In this document: positions 15,298 to 22,829 of the stretch, piece by piece | Numbering within the stretch: the stretch's first letter is position 1 | Layout of the letters: every line of letters starts with the position of its first letter | Assembly: GCA_027003085.1 (NCBI GenBank) | Contig: JALWYR010000034.1 | Span: 1 to 26,544 of the forward strand | Direction of reading: 5' to 3' | Length of the DNA stretch: 26,544 nt | DNA from: Flavobacteriales bacterium | GTDB lineage: Bacteria > Bacteroidota > Bacteroidia > Flavobacteriales > Flavobacteriaceae | The notes under the pieces: model-generated | What the model was told of the DNA's origin: nothing | Databases searched by the model: none | What the model saw: only the letters and a program-made list of their open reading frames with translations | Made by a program: the position numbers and the translations under genes

Positions 15298-17202
15298 ATG
15301 AAAAGTATTGCCTATCAACAGCCCGGTCAAGTGGAAGAAACCCGTTATGAACGTATCCACAACGTGGTTTTCGACAACGACAAAGAAGGTTCATTGGCCG
15401 TGGCCAGTGAAATTGCCGACTTGATTCGTCGTAAGGCCGAAAAAAACGAATATGCCGTATTGGGATTGGCCACGGGAGCATCACCCATCAAGGTGTATGA
15501 CGAATTGGTGCGTATGCACCGGGAAGAAGGATTGAGTTTCAAAAACGTGGTTACCTTTAACCTGGACGAATATTATCCCATGCAACCCGAAAACGTGAAT
15601 TCCTACCACTATTATATGCATCAATATTTGTTCAAACATGTGGATATTCCGCCCGAACACGTTTTTATACCCGACGGAACGGTTCCTTTGGACAAATTGG
15701 ATGAATATTGCCGTTGGTATGAAGAAAAAATCAAGGAGTTCGGCGGCTTGGATTTCCAGTTGCTGGGCATCGGCCGTTCGGGGCATATCGGTTTTAACGA
15801 ACCCGGATCCAACATCAATTCGCGCACACGTTTGATTACCCTGTCCCATATCACCCGTGTGGATGCCGCCCCGGCCTTTCACGGGCTCAACAATGTGCCG
15901 CGCAAAGCCATCACCATGGGTGTTGCCACCATTATGGAAGCCAAGCGCATTGTGCTTTTGGCCTGGTCCAAGAAAAAGGCCGACATTATCAAAAAAACCG
16001 TCGAAGGCGACATAACGGCCGATATCCCCGCCACTTACTTACAAAAACATCCGCAAACCACCTTTGTGTTGGACACCGAAGCGGCATCCAAACTGACACG
16101 TATTGACACGCCTTGGTTGGTGAAAGAAGTGGATTGGACACCCAAAATGACCAAAAAGGCCGTCATTTGGCTCAGCGAAAAAACGGATTTACCTATCCTG
16201 AAACTTACCGATAACGAATACAACCAACATTCGCTTTCGGGATTAATTGCCCACTACGGCTCGGCCTACGATTTGAACATCGATGTTTTTAACTTGGTGC
16301 AGCACACCATTACCGGTTGGCCCGGCGGAAAACCCAATGCCGACGACACCAACCGCCCCGAACGGGCCCGGCCTTTTCCCAAGCGGGTTTTGGTATTCAG
16401 TCCGCATCCCGACGATGATGTAATTTCCATGGGCGGTACTTTGGATAGGTTAGTGGAACAGGGACACGAAGTGCATGTGGCCTATCAAGTAGCCGGTTAC
16501 AGTGCGGTTTCCGACGAAGAAGCCCTGAAATATTTGGAAGTCAATAATTTTATGGGTTTTAGTAATAATGAAATCAATCACCTATTAGCCGAACTGCACC
16601 AGGAAAACCGGGTTTCGGACAGTGATTTACTAAAAAAACTCAAAGCCAGCATTCGCAGGGCCGAAGCCATTGCCGCCTTGCGCTTTTTAGGTGTTAAAAT
16701 CGAAAATATTCATTTTTTGGATTTGCCATTTTACGATGCACCGGAAGTACATAAACGTCATATCGGCGAAGCCGATATCCGCATTATGGAAAACATCATC
16801 GACCTGGTCAAACCGCATCAAATTTTTGCCGCCGGCGATCTGGCCGACCCGCACGGCACACATCAATTGTCCTACGAAACCTTGATGCGCGCCCTTGAAA
16901 ACATTAAGGAGCGTGATTATGCCAAAGACCTGCGTGTGTGGCTTTACCGCGGCGCCTGGGATGAATTCGAAGTGCATGAAATCGATATGGCCGTGCCCAT
17001 GAGTCCCGACCAAGTGCTCAAAAAACGGCATGCTATTTTCTACCATCAATCGCAAAAGGATTTGGTAATGTACCGTGGCGATGATGTACGTGAATTTTGG
17101 ATGCGCGCCGAACAGCGCAATAAGGAATTGGCGGCCCAATACAACAAATTGGGCTTGGCCGAATACGAAGCCATGGAGGCCTTTAAACGTTATGATTTTT
17201 AG
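15298..17202 (+). CDS. nagB: glucosamine-6-phosphate deaminase fused to a PIG-L-type deacetylase domain
   Basis: A 634-residue cytoplasmic fusion. Residues ~20-280 are a NagB-type isomerase/deaminase that converts glucosamine-6-phosphate to fructose-6-phosphate and ammonia, with FNLDEYY (Asp90) and the signature GRSGHIGFNEPGS (His163, Glu168). The aspartate two residues before the histidine in E. coli NagB (Asp141) is serine 161 here. Residues ~360-600 are a PIG-L/LmbE zinc deacetylase domain with PHPDDD (369-374) and DPHGTH (517-522). The two-domain layout is familiar from Bacteroidota NagB proteins, and the second domain may deacetylate an N-acetylglucosamine derivative, which is inference. 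It is the first gene of an operon with pfkA (34-base gap) and gap. An ATG three codons upstream (15289) is possible. Confidence 0.92.
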   Translation: MKSIAYQQPGQVEETRYERIHNVVFDNDKEGSLAVASEIADLIRRKAEKNEYAVLGLATGASPIKVYDELVRMHREEGLSFKNVVTFNLDEYYPMQPENVNSYHYYMHQYLFKHVDIPPEHVFIPDGTVPLDKLDEYCRWYEEKIKEFGGLDFQLLGIGRSGHIGFNEPGSNINSRTRLITLSHITRVDAAPAFHGLNNVPRKAITMGVATIMEAKRIVLLAWSKKKADIIKKTVEGDITADIPATYLQKHPQTTFVLDTEAASKLTRIDTPWLVKEVDWTPKMTKKAVIWLSEKTDLPILKLTDNEYNQHSLSGLIAHYGSAYDLNIDVFNLVQHTITGWPGGKPNADDTNRPERARPFPKRVLVFSPHPDDDVISMGGTLDRLVEQGHEVHVAYQVAGYSAVSDEEALKYLEVNNFMGFSNNEINHLLAELHQENRVSDSDLLKKLKASIRRAEAIAALRFLGVKIENIHFLDLPFYDAPEVHKRHIGEADIRIMENIIDLVKPHQIFAAGDLADPHGTHQLSYETLMRALENIKERDYAKDLRVWLYRGAWDEFEVHEIDMAVPMSPDQVLKKRHAIFYHQSQKDLVMYRGDDVREFWMRAEQRNKELAAQYNKLGLAEYEAMEAFKRYDF

Positions 17203-17236
17203 TAACTTTACAATCCGGTAACGACAAAATATTTTT

Positions 17237-18223
17237 ATGAGTAAAGGAATACAAAACATTGCCGTAATGACCTCGGGAGGTGATGCACCGGGCATGAATC
17301 CGGCCATCCGTGCAGTGGTGCGTGCCAGTGTTTACTACAACAAAGAAATTTTTGGCATTTATCGTGGCTATGAAGGTCTTATCGAAGGCGACATCGAACG
17401 TTTTACGGCCCGAAAAGTGAGTAATATTATCAACCGCGGCGGAACCATACTGAAAACCGCCCGGTCGGAGGAATTCCGTTCCGTGGAAGGGCGTAAAAAG
17501 GCTTATGAAAATTTGATTAAAAACAATATCGATGCCCTGGTGGTTATAGGAGGTGACGGTTCGTTTCGGGGCATGAAAATTTTTGCCGAGGAATTCGACT
17601 TTCCGGTGGTGGGCATTCCCGCCACCATCGACAACGATATCAGCGGAACGGACTACACCATTGGCTTCGATACGGCGGCCAATACGGCCATGGAAGCCAT
17701 CGACAAAATCCGTGATACGGCCAGTTCGCATAACCGTTTGTTTTTTATCGAAGTTATGGGGCGCGATGCCGGTTTTTTGGCCGCATATAGCGGTATTGCC
17801 GGCGGTGCCGAGGACATCTTGATTCCCGAAAAAGACCGGGGTGTGGACTCCTTGCTGCAAGCGCTCAAACGAAGCAAACGCAGCGGAAAAACCAGTAGTA
17901 TTGTGGTGGTGGCCGAAGGCGAAAAATCCGGTAAAAACGTTTTTGAACTGGCCCGTTATGTGGAACAAAACCTGCACGACTACGAAGCCCGTGTGGTTAT
18001 CATAGGCCATATTCAACGGGGCGGATGCCCTTCGGTTTTCGACCGCGTACTGGGAAGCCGCCTTGGCGTTGCCGCCGTGGAAGCCTTACTCGACGGTCAA
18101 AGAAATGTGGTAACCGGATTCCGTAACAATAATGTTATCGTGTATCCGCTCGAAGAGGCCATTACCGAACAAAAAGGCGTAAGCAAAGAACTGATTAGAA
18201 TTATTCCCATATTAACAACCTGA
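17237..18223 (+). CDS. pfkA: ATP-dependent 6-phosphofructokinase
   Basis: A 328-residue cytoplasmic enzyme that phosphorylates fructose-6-phosphate to fructose-1,6-bisphosphate, the committed step of glycolysis. Motifs in order are TSGGDAPGMN (12-21), GGDGS (105-109; the glycine marks ATP rather than pyrophosphate use), PATIDND (128-134, catalytic Asp132), EVMGRDAGFLA and HIQRGGCPS. The length is normal for the bacterial homotetramer. It lies between nagB, whose product is its substrate, and gap, with gaps of 34 and 18 bases and no terminator between, so one transcript is likely. Confidence 0.97.
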   Translation: MSKGIQNIAVMTSGGDAPGMNPAIRAVVRASVYYNKEIFGIYRGYEGLIEGDIERFTARKVSNIINRGGTILKTARSEEFRSVEGRKKAYENLIKNNIDALVVIGGDGSFRGMKIFAEEFDFPVVGIPATIDNDISGTDYTIGFDTAANTAMEAIDKIRDTASSHNRLFFIEVMGRDAGFLAAYSGIAGGAEDILIPEKDRGVDSLLQALKRSKRSGKTSSIVVVAEGEKSGKNVFELARYVEQNLHDYEARVVIIGHIQRGGCPSVFDRVLGSRLGVAAVEALLDGQRNVVTGFRNNNVIVYPLEEAITEQKGVSKELIRIIPILTT

Positions 18224-18241
18224 GAAAAAACTTTTTTGACT

Positions 18242-19237
18242 ATGAAACCTATTAAAATCGGTATCAACGGATTCGGACGCATCGGACGTTTGGCATTCCG
18301 TTATGCCCAAACACGTCCCGAAGTGCAAGTGGTGGCCATCAACGACCTGTTGGACGCCGACTATTTGGCCTACCTGCTCAAATATGATTCGGTGCACGGT
18401 AAATTCCAAGGCAGCGTGGAGGTGAAAGGAAATACGCTGATTGTCAACGGAAATCCCATCCGCATTACCGCCGAGCGCGATCCCGAAAACATCGATTGGG
18501 GCGCTTTGGATGTGGATTTTGTGATTGAATCCACCGGCTTTTTTACCGACAAAGACAAAGCCGCCAAACACCTGAAAGCCGGTGCCAAACGCGTAATTAT
18601 TTCGGCACCGTCCAAAGATGCGCCCATGTTTGTGTATGGCGTTAATCATCATGAGTTGAAAGAAAATATCAAGGTGTTTTCCAACGCTTCCTGTACCACT
18701 AACTGCCTGGCACCCATTGCCAAAGTATTGCACGACCGTTTCGGCATTGCCGAAGGGCTGATGACCACCATTCATGCGGCCACTTCCACCCAAAAACCCA
18801 TCGACGCACCGGCCGGAAAGCGGCGGCGCGGACGTTCGTCGCTCCTGAATATTATTCCCACAACCACCGGTGCTGCCAAAGCCGTAGGAAAGGTTATTCC
18901 CGATCTAAACGGCAAACTGACAGGCATGTCGTTTCGTGTGCCCACAGCCGATGTTTCGGTGGTGGATTTGACCGTAAAATTGAACACACCCACCACCTAC
19001 GACGAAATCATCGAAGCTTTCCGCCAATATGCCGCCGGTGAGATGAAAGGCGTGCTGCAAGTGGTGGACGACGAAGTTGTTTCCCAAGACTTTGTAAGCG
19101 AAACACACACGTCGAGCGTGGATGTGAAAGCGGGTATTGCACTCAATGATACCTTTTTCAAAATCATTTCCTGGTACGACAACGAATACGGCTACGCATC
19201 CAAACTGATCGATATGATTATTTATGCCGCAGGATAA
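18242..19237 (+). CDS. gap: glyceraldehyde-3-phosphate dehydrogenase, type I
   Basis: A 331-residue cytoplasmic enzyme oxidising glyceraldehyde-3-phosphate to 1,3-bisphosphoglycerate. The start is ATG at 18242 (MKPIKIGINGFGRIGR), not the TTG two codons upstream. It has the Rossmann motif GINGFGRIGR, an aspartate after the second strand (INDLLD) that favours NAD+, the active-site ASCTTNCLAP (Cys151) and a downstream IHAATSTQ histidine. The C-terminal SWYDNEYGYA is typical. It is the last gene of the nagB-pfkA-gap operon and is followed 27 bases later by a strong terminator. Confidence 0.97.
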   Translation: MKPIKIGINGFGRIGRLAFRYAQTRPEVQVVAINDLLDADYLAYLLKYDSVHGKFQGSVEVKGNTLIVNGNPIRITAERDPENIDWGALDVDFVIESTGFFTDKDKAAKHLKAGAKRVIISAPSKDAPMFVYGVNHHELKENIKVFSNASCTTNCLAPIAKVLHDRFGIAEGLMTTIHAATSTQKPIDAPAGKRRRGRSSLLNIIPTTTGAAKAVGKVIPDLNGKLTGMSFRVPTADVSVVDLTVKLNTPTTYDEIIEAFRQYAAGEMKGVLQVVDDEVVSQDFVSETHTSSVDVKAGIALNDTFFKIISWYDNEYGYASKLIDMIIYAAG

Positions 19238-19264
19238 ATTATTCGTAAAAAATCAACCTATATC

Positions 19265-19294
19265 AAACACCGGCCGCCTCAGGCCGGTGTTTTG
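19265..19294 (+). terminator. intrinsic terminator of the nagB-pfkA-gap operon
   Basis: AAACACCGGCC pairs perfectly with GGCCGGTGTTT (11 bp, loop GCCTCA), followed by TTTTG. Confidence 0.93.
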
Positions 19295-19482
19295 TATATA
19301 CACGGTTTCAATTTTTCGACGGGGACGATTAAGACCGCACGCATTCCCCCATACCTCCGGCACCCTGACGGCATACGGTATCGGTGAAAAAACCCGTAGG
19401 GCTTCGGAGCGGTCGAAAACGCTGTCCGAACCTTTGGTAAAACAAGGAAAAATGCTTAACCTTGTTAAGGAAAATCTTTCTT
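19295..19482. other. intergenic GC-rich island C
   Basis: About 190 bases without a gene between the gap terminator and the POT-like gene. Positions ~19308-19440 are GC-rich with short hairpin motifs (GGGCTTCGGAGCGG, ACCTCCGGCACCC) like those of the other islands. A CTTAAC-CTT-GTTAAG hairpin (19454-19468) lies ~15 bases before the next ATG and could affect its translation. No TAnnTTTG box is seen. Confidence 0.45.
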
Positions 19483-20667
19483 ATGTCGCGCAAACATCCG
19501 CTATCTGCTTTTCAGCTTTTGGTTTCTTTGTTTTTGCAAGTAATGGCCTATTACGGCTTCCGGTCCATATTGTTTCTTTATGTCATTGATTTGTTTGCCA
19601 ACAACTATCGTGAAATAATAATGGGGAAAATTGCTTGGCTTTCCGGCGGTATCGTCCTTGCCGGTGTGCTGGGCGGCTATGTGGGCGACCGGTTTGCAGG
19701 GCACCGGCGGGCATCCTTGGCCGGGTTGTTGTTGCAAGCCGCCGGTTTGTTTTTGATGGCGGTGCCGCGGCCAGAATTTTTGTTTGCGGGTTTGGCAATC
19801 ATAGCATTGGGTGCGGGTTTTTACAGGCCCAACCTTTTGGCGCAATACGCCAAACACTATTTAGCACACCCACGGCTTTTGGATGCCGCTGTGGTTTTGT
19901 GGTTTTTGACCATTGACCTCGGGGGTTTTTTCGGGCCCATGGTAGGTAAATTATATCGGATTGAAGTAGCTTGGCCTTACATTTTTAGCTTATTGGGTTT
20001 CCTGATGCTTTTGGCGGCCGTTCCGGTGTATGAATTGAAGAATATAGCCATAACGAATGCTATCCCGGATAAAACAAGCCGCCGCTGGGAAAAACTGATA
20101 CTCGTAGCGGTTTTGGTGTTGATTTTCGATGTTTTTGCCTATTACGGAATGAGAATGCTCGATATAAAATTAGACTTGCACATAAACCATGAAACAATGT
20201 TTGACGAATTTATGGTGAAAGCCATAGAATTTTCGGGTTGGATTGTTATATCGTTTTATTTGTTTTACCGTTGGTCGCGTTCAAAAAAATCATCGTTCGA
20301 ACGGGTCGTATGGGCGTTTGTGCTTGGAGCAATGGCTTTGGGTTTATACGGAATGTTTCCTGCTACTTCCGCGGGGCACCAAAAAATTTTCAAGGAAATC
20401 AGTTACTTTTTACTGATGTTTTCAAGCATTTTTATGGCTCCGGTGTGGTCCGTGGTGATACGTCAAGCGCCGCCCAAGCACTTGGCGCTTTGGGTAAGCT
20501 TGCTATCGCTCTATCAATGGCTTATCGGATATTTTATTTTCCTTTTTCCGGATTTCAGGAATGATTCCAAAACCTTGTTCCTTGCCGGATTTGTACTGTT
20601 TTTTCTCACGGCAGCCGGCTTGTATTATTGGGCACGAAGCGAAAAGAAAACCGCTGCGGCAAACTAA
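19483..20667 (+). CDS. POT-like major-facilitator membrane protein lacking the ExxER motif
   Basis: A 394-residue inner-membrane protein with about 12 hydrophobic helices. Its start, KHPLSAFQLLVSLFLQVMAYYGFRS, aligns position for position with the POT helix 1 of the paralogue at 7700-9568 (QHPKALYTLF, then EMWERFSYYGMR), but E, E and R of ExxER are replaced by L, Q and V. The region FYRPNLLAQYAKHYL followed by WFLTIDLGGFFGPMVG matches the second PTR2 signature. So it is probably a diverged POT member whose proton coupling or substrate differs; this is inference. The ATG at 19483 is preferred over a TTG at 19462 because of this alignment. It converges on gldA with overlapping stop codons. Confidence 0.82.
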   Translation: MSRKHPLSAFQLLVSLFLQVMAYYGFRSILFLYVIDLFANNYREIIMGKIAWLSGGIVLAGVLGGYVGDRFAGHRRASLAGLLLQAAGLFLMAVPRPEFLFAGLAIIALGAGFYRPNLLAQYAKHYLAHPRLLDAAVVLWFLTIDLGGFFGPMVGKLYRIEVAWPYIFSLLGFLMLLAAVPVYELKNIAITNAIPDKTSRRWEKLILVAVLVLIFDVFAYYGMRMLDIKLDLHINHETMFDEFMVKAIEFSGWIVISFYLFYRWSRSKKSSFERVVWAFVLGAMALGLYGMFPATSAGHQKIFKEISYFLLMFSSIFMAPVWSVVIRQAPPKHLALWVSLLSLYQWLIGYFIFLFPDFRNDSKTLFLAGFVLFFLTAAGLYYWARSEKKTAAAN

Positions 20668-21575
20668 TTTTCCGTTTGCCCGCCGGTCAGGCGGAGGAAA
20701 AGTTGTTCCAGGTCGGTATGTTGCACTTCGACCGACAGGATTTTAAAGCCCGTTTGCACGGCAAAGTCAAACAAAGGGCCGCGCATATCGTCGCGGGTGT
20801 CGAAATGCAGTTCCCACACTTGCGGGGCCAAACTATCCCAGGACGCCAGCCCGGGTAAGCGTTTCCACCATTGGGGTTCGATTTCGGTGTCCAATTCCAC
20901 GCGGATCACCTGCCGGCCGGTTTCCAGGTCTTTGATGGGGCTGTCCAAACGAATTTTTCCTTGGTAGAGCACCAGGACACGTCCGGCCATTTGTTCCACT
21001 TCCTGCATAATATGCGTGGAGAGAATAATGCCCGTATCCCTGCCCAGTTGCTTAATGAGCCGGCGAATGTCCACCAATTGGTTGGGATCCAGGCCGGTGG
21101 TGGGCTCGTCCAAAATAAGCAACGAAGGTTTATGAATCATGGCGGCCGCCAGCCCCACCCGTTGGCGGTATCCTTTGGATAGTTGGCCGATTTTTTTGCG
21201 TGCTTCGGGGGTTAGCCCTGTCAATTCGATCACTTCGTCGATGCGGCTACGGGGAATGCCGGCATAAAATCCGCGGACAAAGTCTAAATATTCGCGCACA
21301 AACATATCGGGATAAAGCGGATTATGTTCGGGCAGGTAGCCGATGCGCCGGCGCACTTCGAGCGTTTGTTCCGCTACCGGAAATCCGTCGATCCGGGCTT
21401 GGCCTTCGTCGGTACGCAAATAACCGGTAAGGATGCGCATCAACGTAGTCTTTCCGGAACCGTTGGGGCCCAGCAGTCCTACCACTTGGCCGCGCTCCAC
21501 AGTGAACGAAACATCGTCCAAAACCTTTTGCCGGCCGAAGGACTTGCCGATATGTTCCACACTGACCAACATCAA
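20664..21575 (-). CDS. gldA: gliding-motility ABC transporter ATP-binding protein GldA
   Basis: A 303-residue cytoplasmic ATPase with Walker A GPNGSGKTT, a Q-loop region (IGYLPEHNPLYPDM), signature LSKGYRQRVGLA, Walker B LLILDEPTTGLDP and switch histidine in STHIMQEVEQ. The C-terminal extension ending ILSVEVQHTDLEQLFLRLT is typical of the GldA group, which works with membrane proteins GldF and GldG in Bacteroidota. No gldF or gldG is adjacent, and GldA-like proteins also occur in non-gliding members. It is translationally coupled to the upstream DUF2007 gene (4-base ATGA overlap) and is the last gene of a three-gene operon. Confidence 0.88.
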   Translation of the reverse strand: MMLVSVEHIGKSFGRQKVLDDVSFTVERGQVVGLLGPNGSGKTTLMRILTGYLRTDEGQARIDGFPVAEQTLEVRRRIGYLPEHNPLYPDMFVREYLDFVRGFYAGIPRSRIDEVIELTGLTPEARKKIGQLSKGYRQRVGLAAAMIHKPSLLILDEPTTGLDPNQLVDIRRLIKQLGRDTGIILSTHIMQEVEQMAGRVLVLYQGKIRLDSPIKDLETGRQVIRVELDTEIEPQWWKRLPGLASWDSLAPQVWELHFDTRDDMRGPLFDFAVQTGFKILSVEVQHTDLEQLFLRLTGGQTEN

Positions 21576-21790
21576 TCGCCGGATTTAAAAAACAATTCGG
21601 TCAATTCCCGGGCTTTTTCCAGATCTTCTTCGGGCACCAATACGCGAATGCGTAAAACCGGATACAAGTAATTACTTTCTCCGCCTTGCAAAAACACGCG
21701 TATGCCGTGGCTTTCCAAATAGGTTTTCAGAACTTCGGCTTCGGAGCGACTTTCGCATTCCCAAACGCTTTTCCAGTGCGGCGTGCTCAT
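21572..21790 (-). CDS. DUF2007-family small protein
   Basis: A 72-residue soluble protein. The pattern (WKSVWECESRSEAEVLKTYL, then ESHGIRVFLQGGES, RIRVLVPEEDLEKARELTEL) is that of DUF2007, a ferredoxin-like fold annotated as a putative prokaryotic signal-transducing protein; no biochemical role is established. It overlaps the gene before and the gene after by 4 bases each, so translation of bcp, this gene and gldA is coupled. Confidence 0.85.
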   Translation of the reverse strand: MSTPHWKSVWECESRSEAEVLKTYLESHGIRVFLQGGESNYLYPVLRIRVLVPEEDLEKARELTELFFKSGD

Positions 21791-22260
21791 AGGTTCTGTT
21801 TTTCGTAAAGGTCGAGAATTTGCCGGGCATGATCGCCTGTTTTGACCTTGCGGATGATATGTTCGATACGGCCTTCGGGGTCGATAATAAAGGTGGTTCG
21901 GTGAACGCCTTCGTATTCACGGCCGTACATTTTTTTCTTGCCCCAAACGCCATAGAGGCGTACGATTTCTTTGCCGGCATCGGCTACCAACCGGAAGGGG
22001 ACATGATATTTTTCGTGAAATTTTTTTTGACGTTCCACAGGGTCGGGGCTTACGCCCAGCACATCAAAACCTTTTTGCCGGAGCAATTCATAGTTTTCGG
22101 TCAGATTGACCGTTTCCTTGGTGCAGCCGGCGGTGAGGGCCTTGGGGTAGAAATACAAAACCAAACGCCGCCCGCGGTATTCTTTCAACGAAACGGGTTT
22201 GCCGTCTTGGTCAACCGATTGAAAATCAGGTGCGGGGTCGCCGGGTTGCAGTGTGGTCAT
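21787..22260 (-). CDS. bcp: peroxiredoxin, Bcp/PrxQ type, without the usual resolving cysteine
   Basis: A 157-residue cytoplasmic thiol peroxidase that reduces hydrogen and organic peroxides. GDPAPDF, YFYPKALTAGCT (P39, T43, Cys46 of the PxxxTxxC motif) and VHRTTFIIDPEG identify the family. The common TPGC is TAGC here, and the resolving cysteine often found five residues after the peroxidatic one is Val51. No other cysteine is present, so the enzyme should work as a 1-Cys peroxiredoxin needing an outside thiol. It is the first gene of the operon with DUF2007 and gldA; a TATCTTTG box lies 19 bases upstream. Confidence 0.92.
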   Translation of the reverse strand: MTTLQPGDPAPDFQSVDQDGKPVSLKEYRGRRLVLYFYPKALTAGCTKETVNLTENYELLRQKGFDVLGVSPDPVERQKKFHEKYHVPFRLVADAGKEIVRLYGVWGKKKMYGREYEGVHRTTFIIDPEGRIEHIIRKVKTGDHARQILDLYEKQNL

Positions 22261-22278
22261 TTCTGAATGATTTTAGTC

Positions 22279-22286
22279 CAAAGATA
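22279..22286 (-). promoter_or_regulatory. -7 box for the bcp-DUF2007-gldA operon
   Basis: TATCTTTG on the minus strand fits TAnnTTTG, 19 bases from the bcp start codon. No TTG at 19-21 bases upstream; that side is already the GC-rich island. Confidence 0.45.
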
Positions 22287-22310
22287 AGCAATATTCCGTT
22301 TTATTGACGG

Positions 22311-22618
22311 GCGCTCCGGCAGCCCTGCGGTCTGCCTGCGCGGCTCCGCAAGCCCCTGCGGGTCTTGCTCCGCAGCTCCACAAGCCTGCGGCTTTCCGGG
22401 GCCGGCGCCAAAGGCCGCGCCTTGTCTTGTTCCGCGGCTTCGCGAGCCCTGGCGGTCTCGCTGCGCAGCTCGGGGAGCCTGCACGCCTTGCCTGTGGCTC
22501 GGCGTTTGTCTCCCCTCGGACTCCGCAAGCCGGCAGGCCGTCGCCATGCTCCGGCCTTGGTCTTGCTCCGCGGGCTACGAAGCCCTTTGGCGCCTTCGCT
22601 GCGCTCCGGCGCCGCCGG
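22311..22618. repeat. array of ~8 degenerate ~30 bp GC-rich hairpin units (island D)
   Basis: Units resembling GGCTCCGCAAGCCCTGCGG begin near 22311, 22339, 22368, 22430, 22461, 22518, 22566 and 22599, a spacing of about 30 or 60 bases with one exception. Most units can fold as GGCT-loop-AGCC hairpins and several are followed by TCTTG or TCTCG. The whole 569-base gap between bcp and citrate synthase contains no credible gene; all frames through the array read as low-complexity Arg/Ala/Gly-rich sequence. Confidence 0.7.
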
Positions 22619-22717
22619 TCTTCTACGCCTGTTCGGGAGATATGCGCTTCCATGGCCATCGCCCGGGCCGCGCTTGTTTTCCCTCGGGGAGGGGTGTAGT
22701 TGCTTGCGGCGGCTCGC

Positions 22718-22772
22718 CCGAAAAGAACCGGGACGTCCCGGCAATAAGCAAAGAGACGTCCCGTTCTTTCGG
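22718..22772. other. long imperfect stem-loop in the bcp/citrate synthase gap
   Basis: The arms 22718-22737 (CCGAAAAGAACCGGGACGTC) and 22755-22772 (GACGTCCCGTTCTTTCGG) pair over 18 bp with two single-base bulges. The left arm also carries a perfect 14-base palindrome, CCGGGACGTCCCGG (22728-22741). It abuts a second hairpin and may form a stable 3' end for the citrate synthase transcript coming from the right. Confidence 0.7.
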
Positions 22773-22807
22773 AACCCCGGAAAAGCCCGCCAGGCGCCGG
22801 GGTTTTT
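22773..22807 (+). terminator. terminator-like hairpin next to the citrate synthase stop
   Basis: AACCCCGG and CCGGGGTT form an 8 bp stem around a smaller CGC/GCG hairpin. The T5 run lies on the plus-strand side, yet the adjacent gene is on the minus strand, where the hairpin has no T run. It may halt polymerase from either side, or end an unseen plus-strand RNA from the island. Confidence 0.5.
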
Positions 22808-22829
22808 ATAAACCAACCAATAAAAGGAT

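Noticed and set aside
22311..22618. CRISPR array
   Set aside because: Units are strongly diverged, gaps between them are only a few bases or irregular, and there are no spacers of uniform length and no cas genes.
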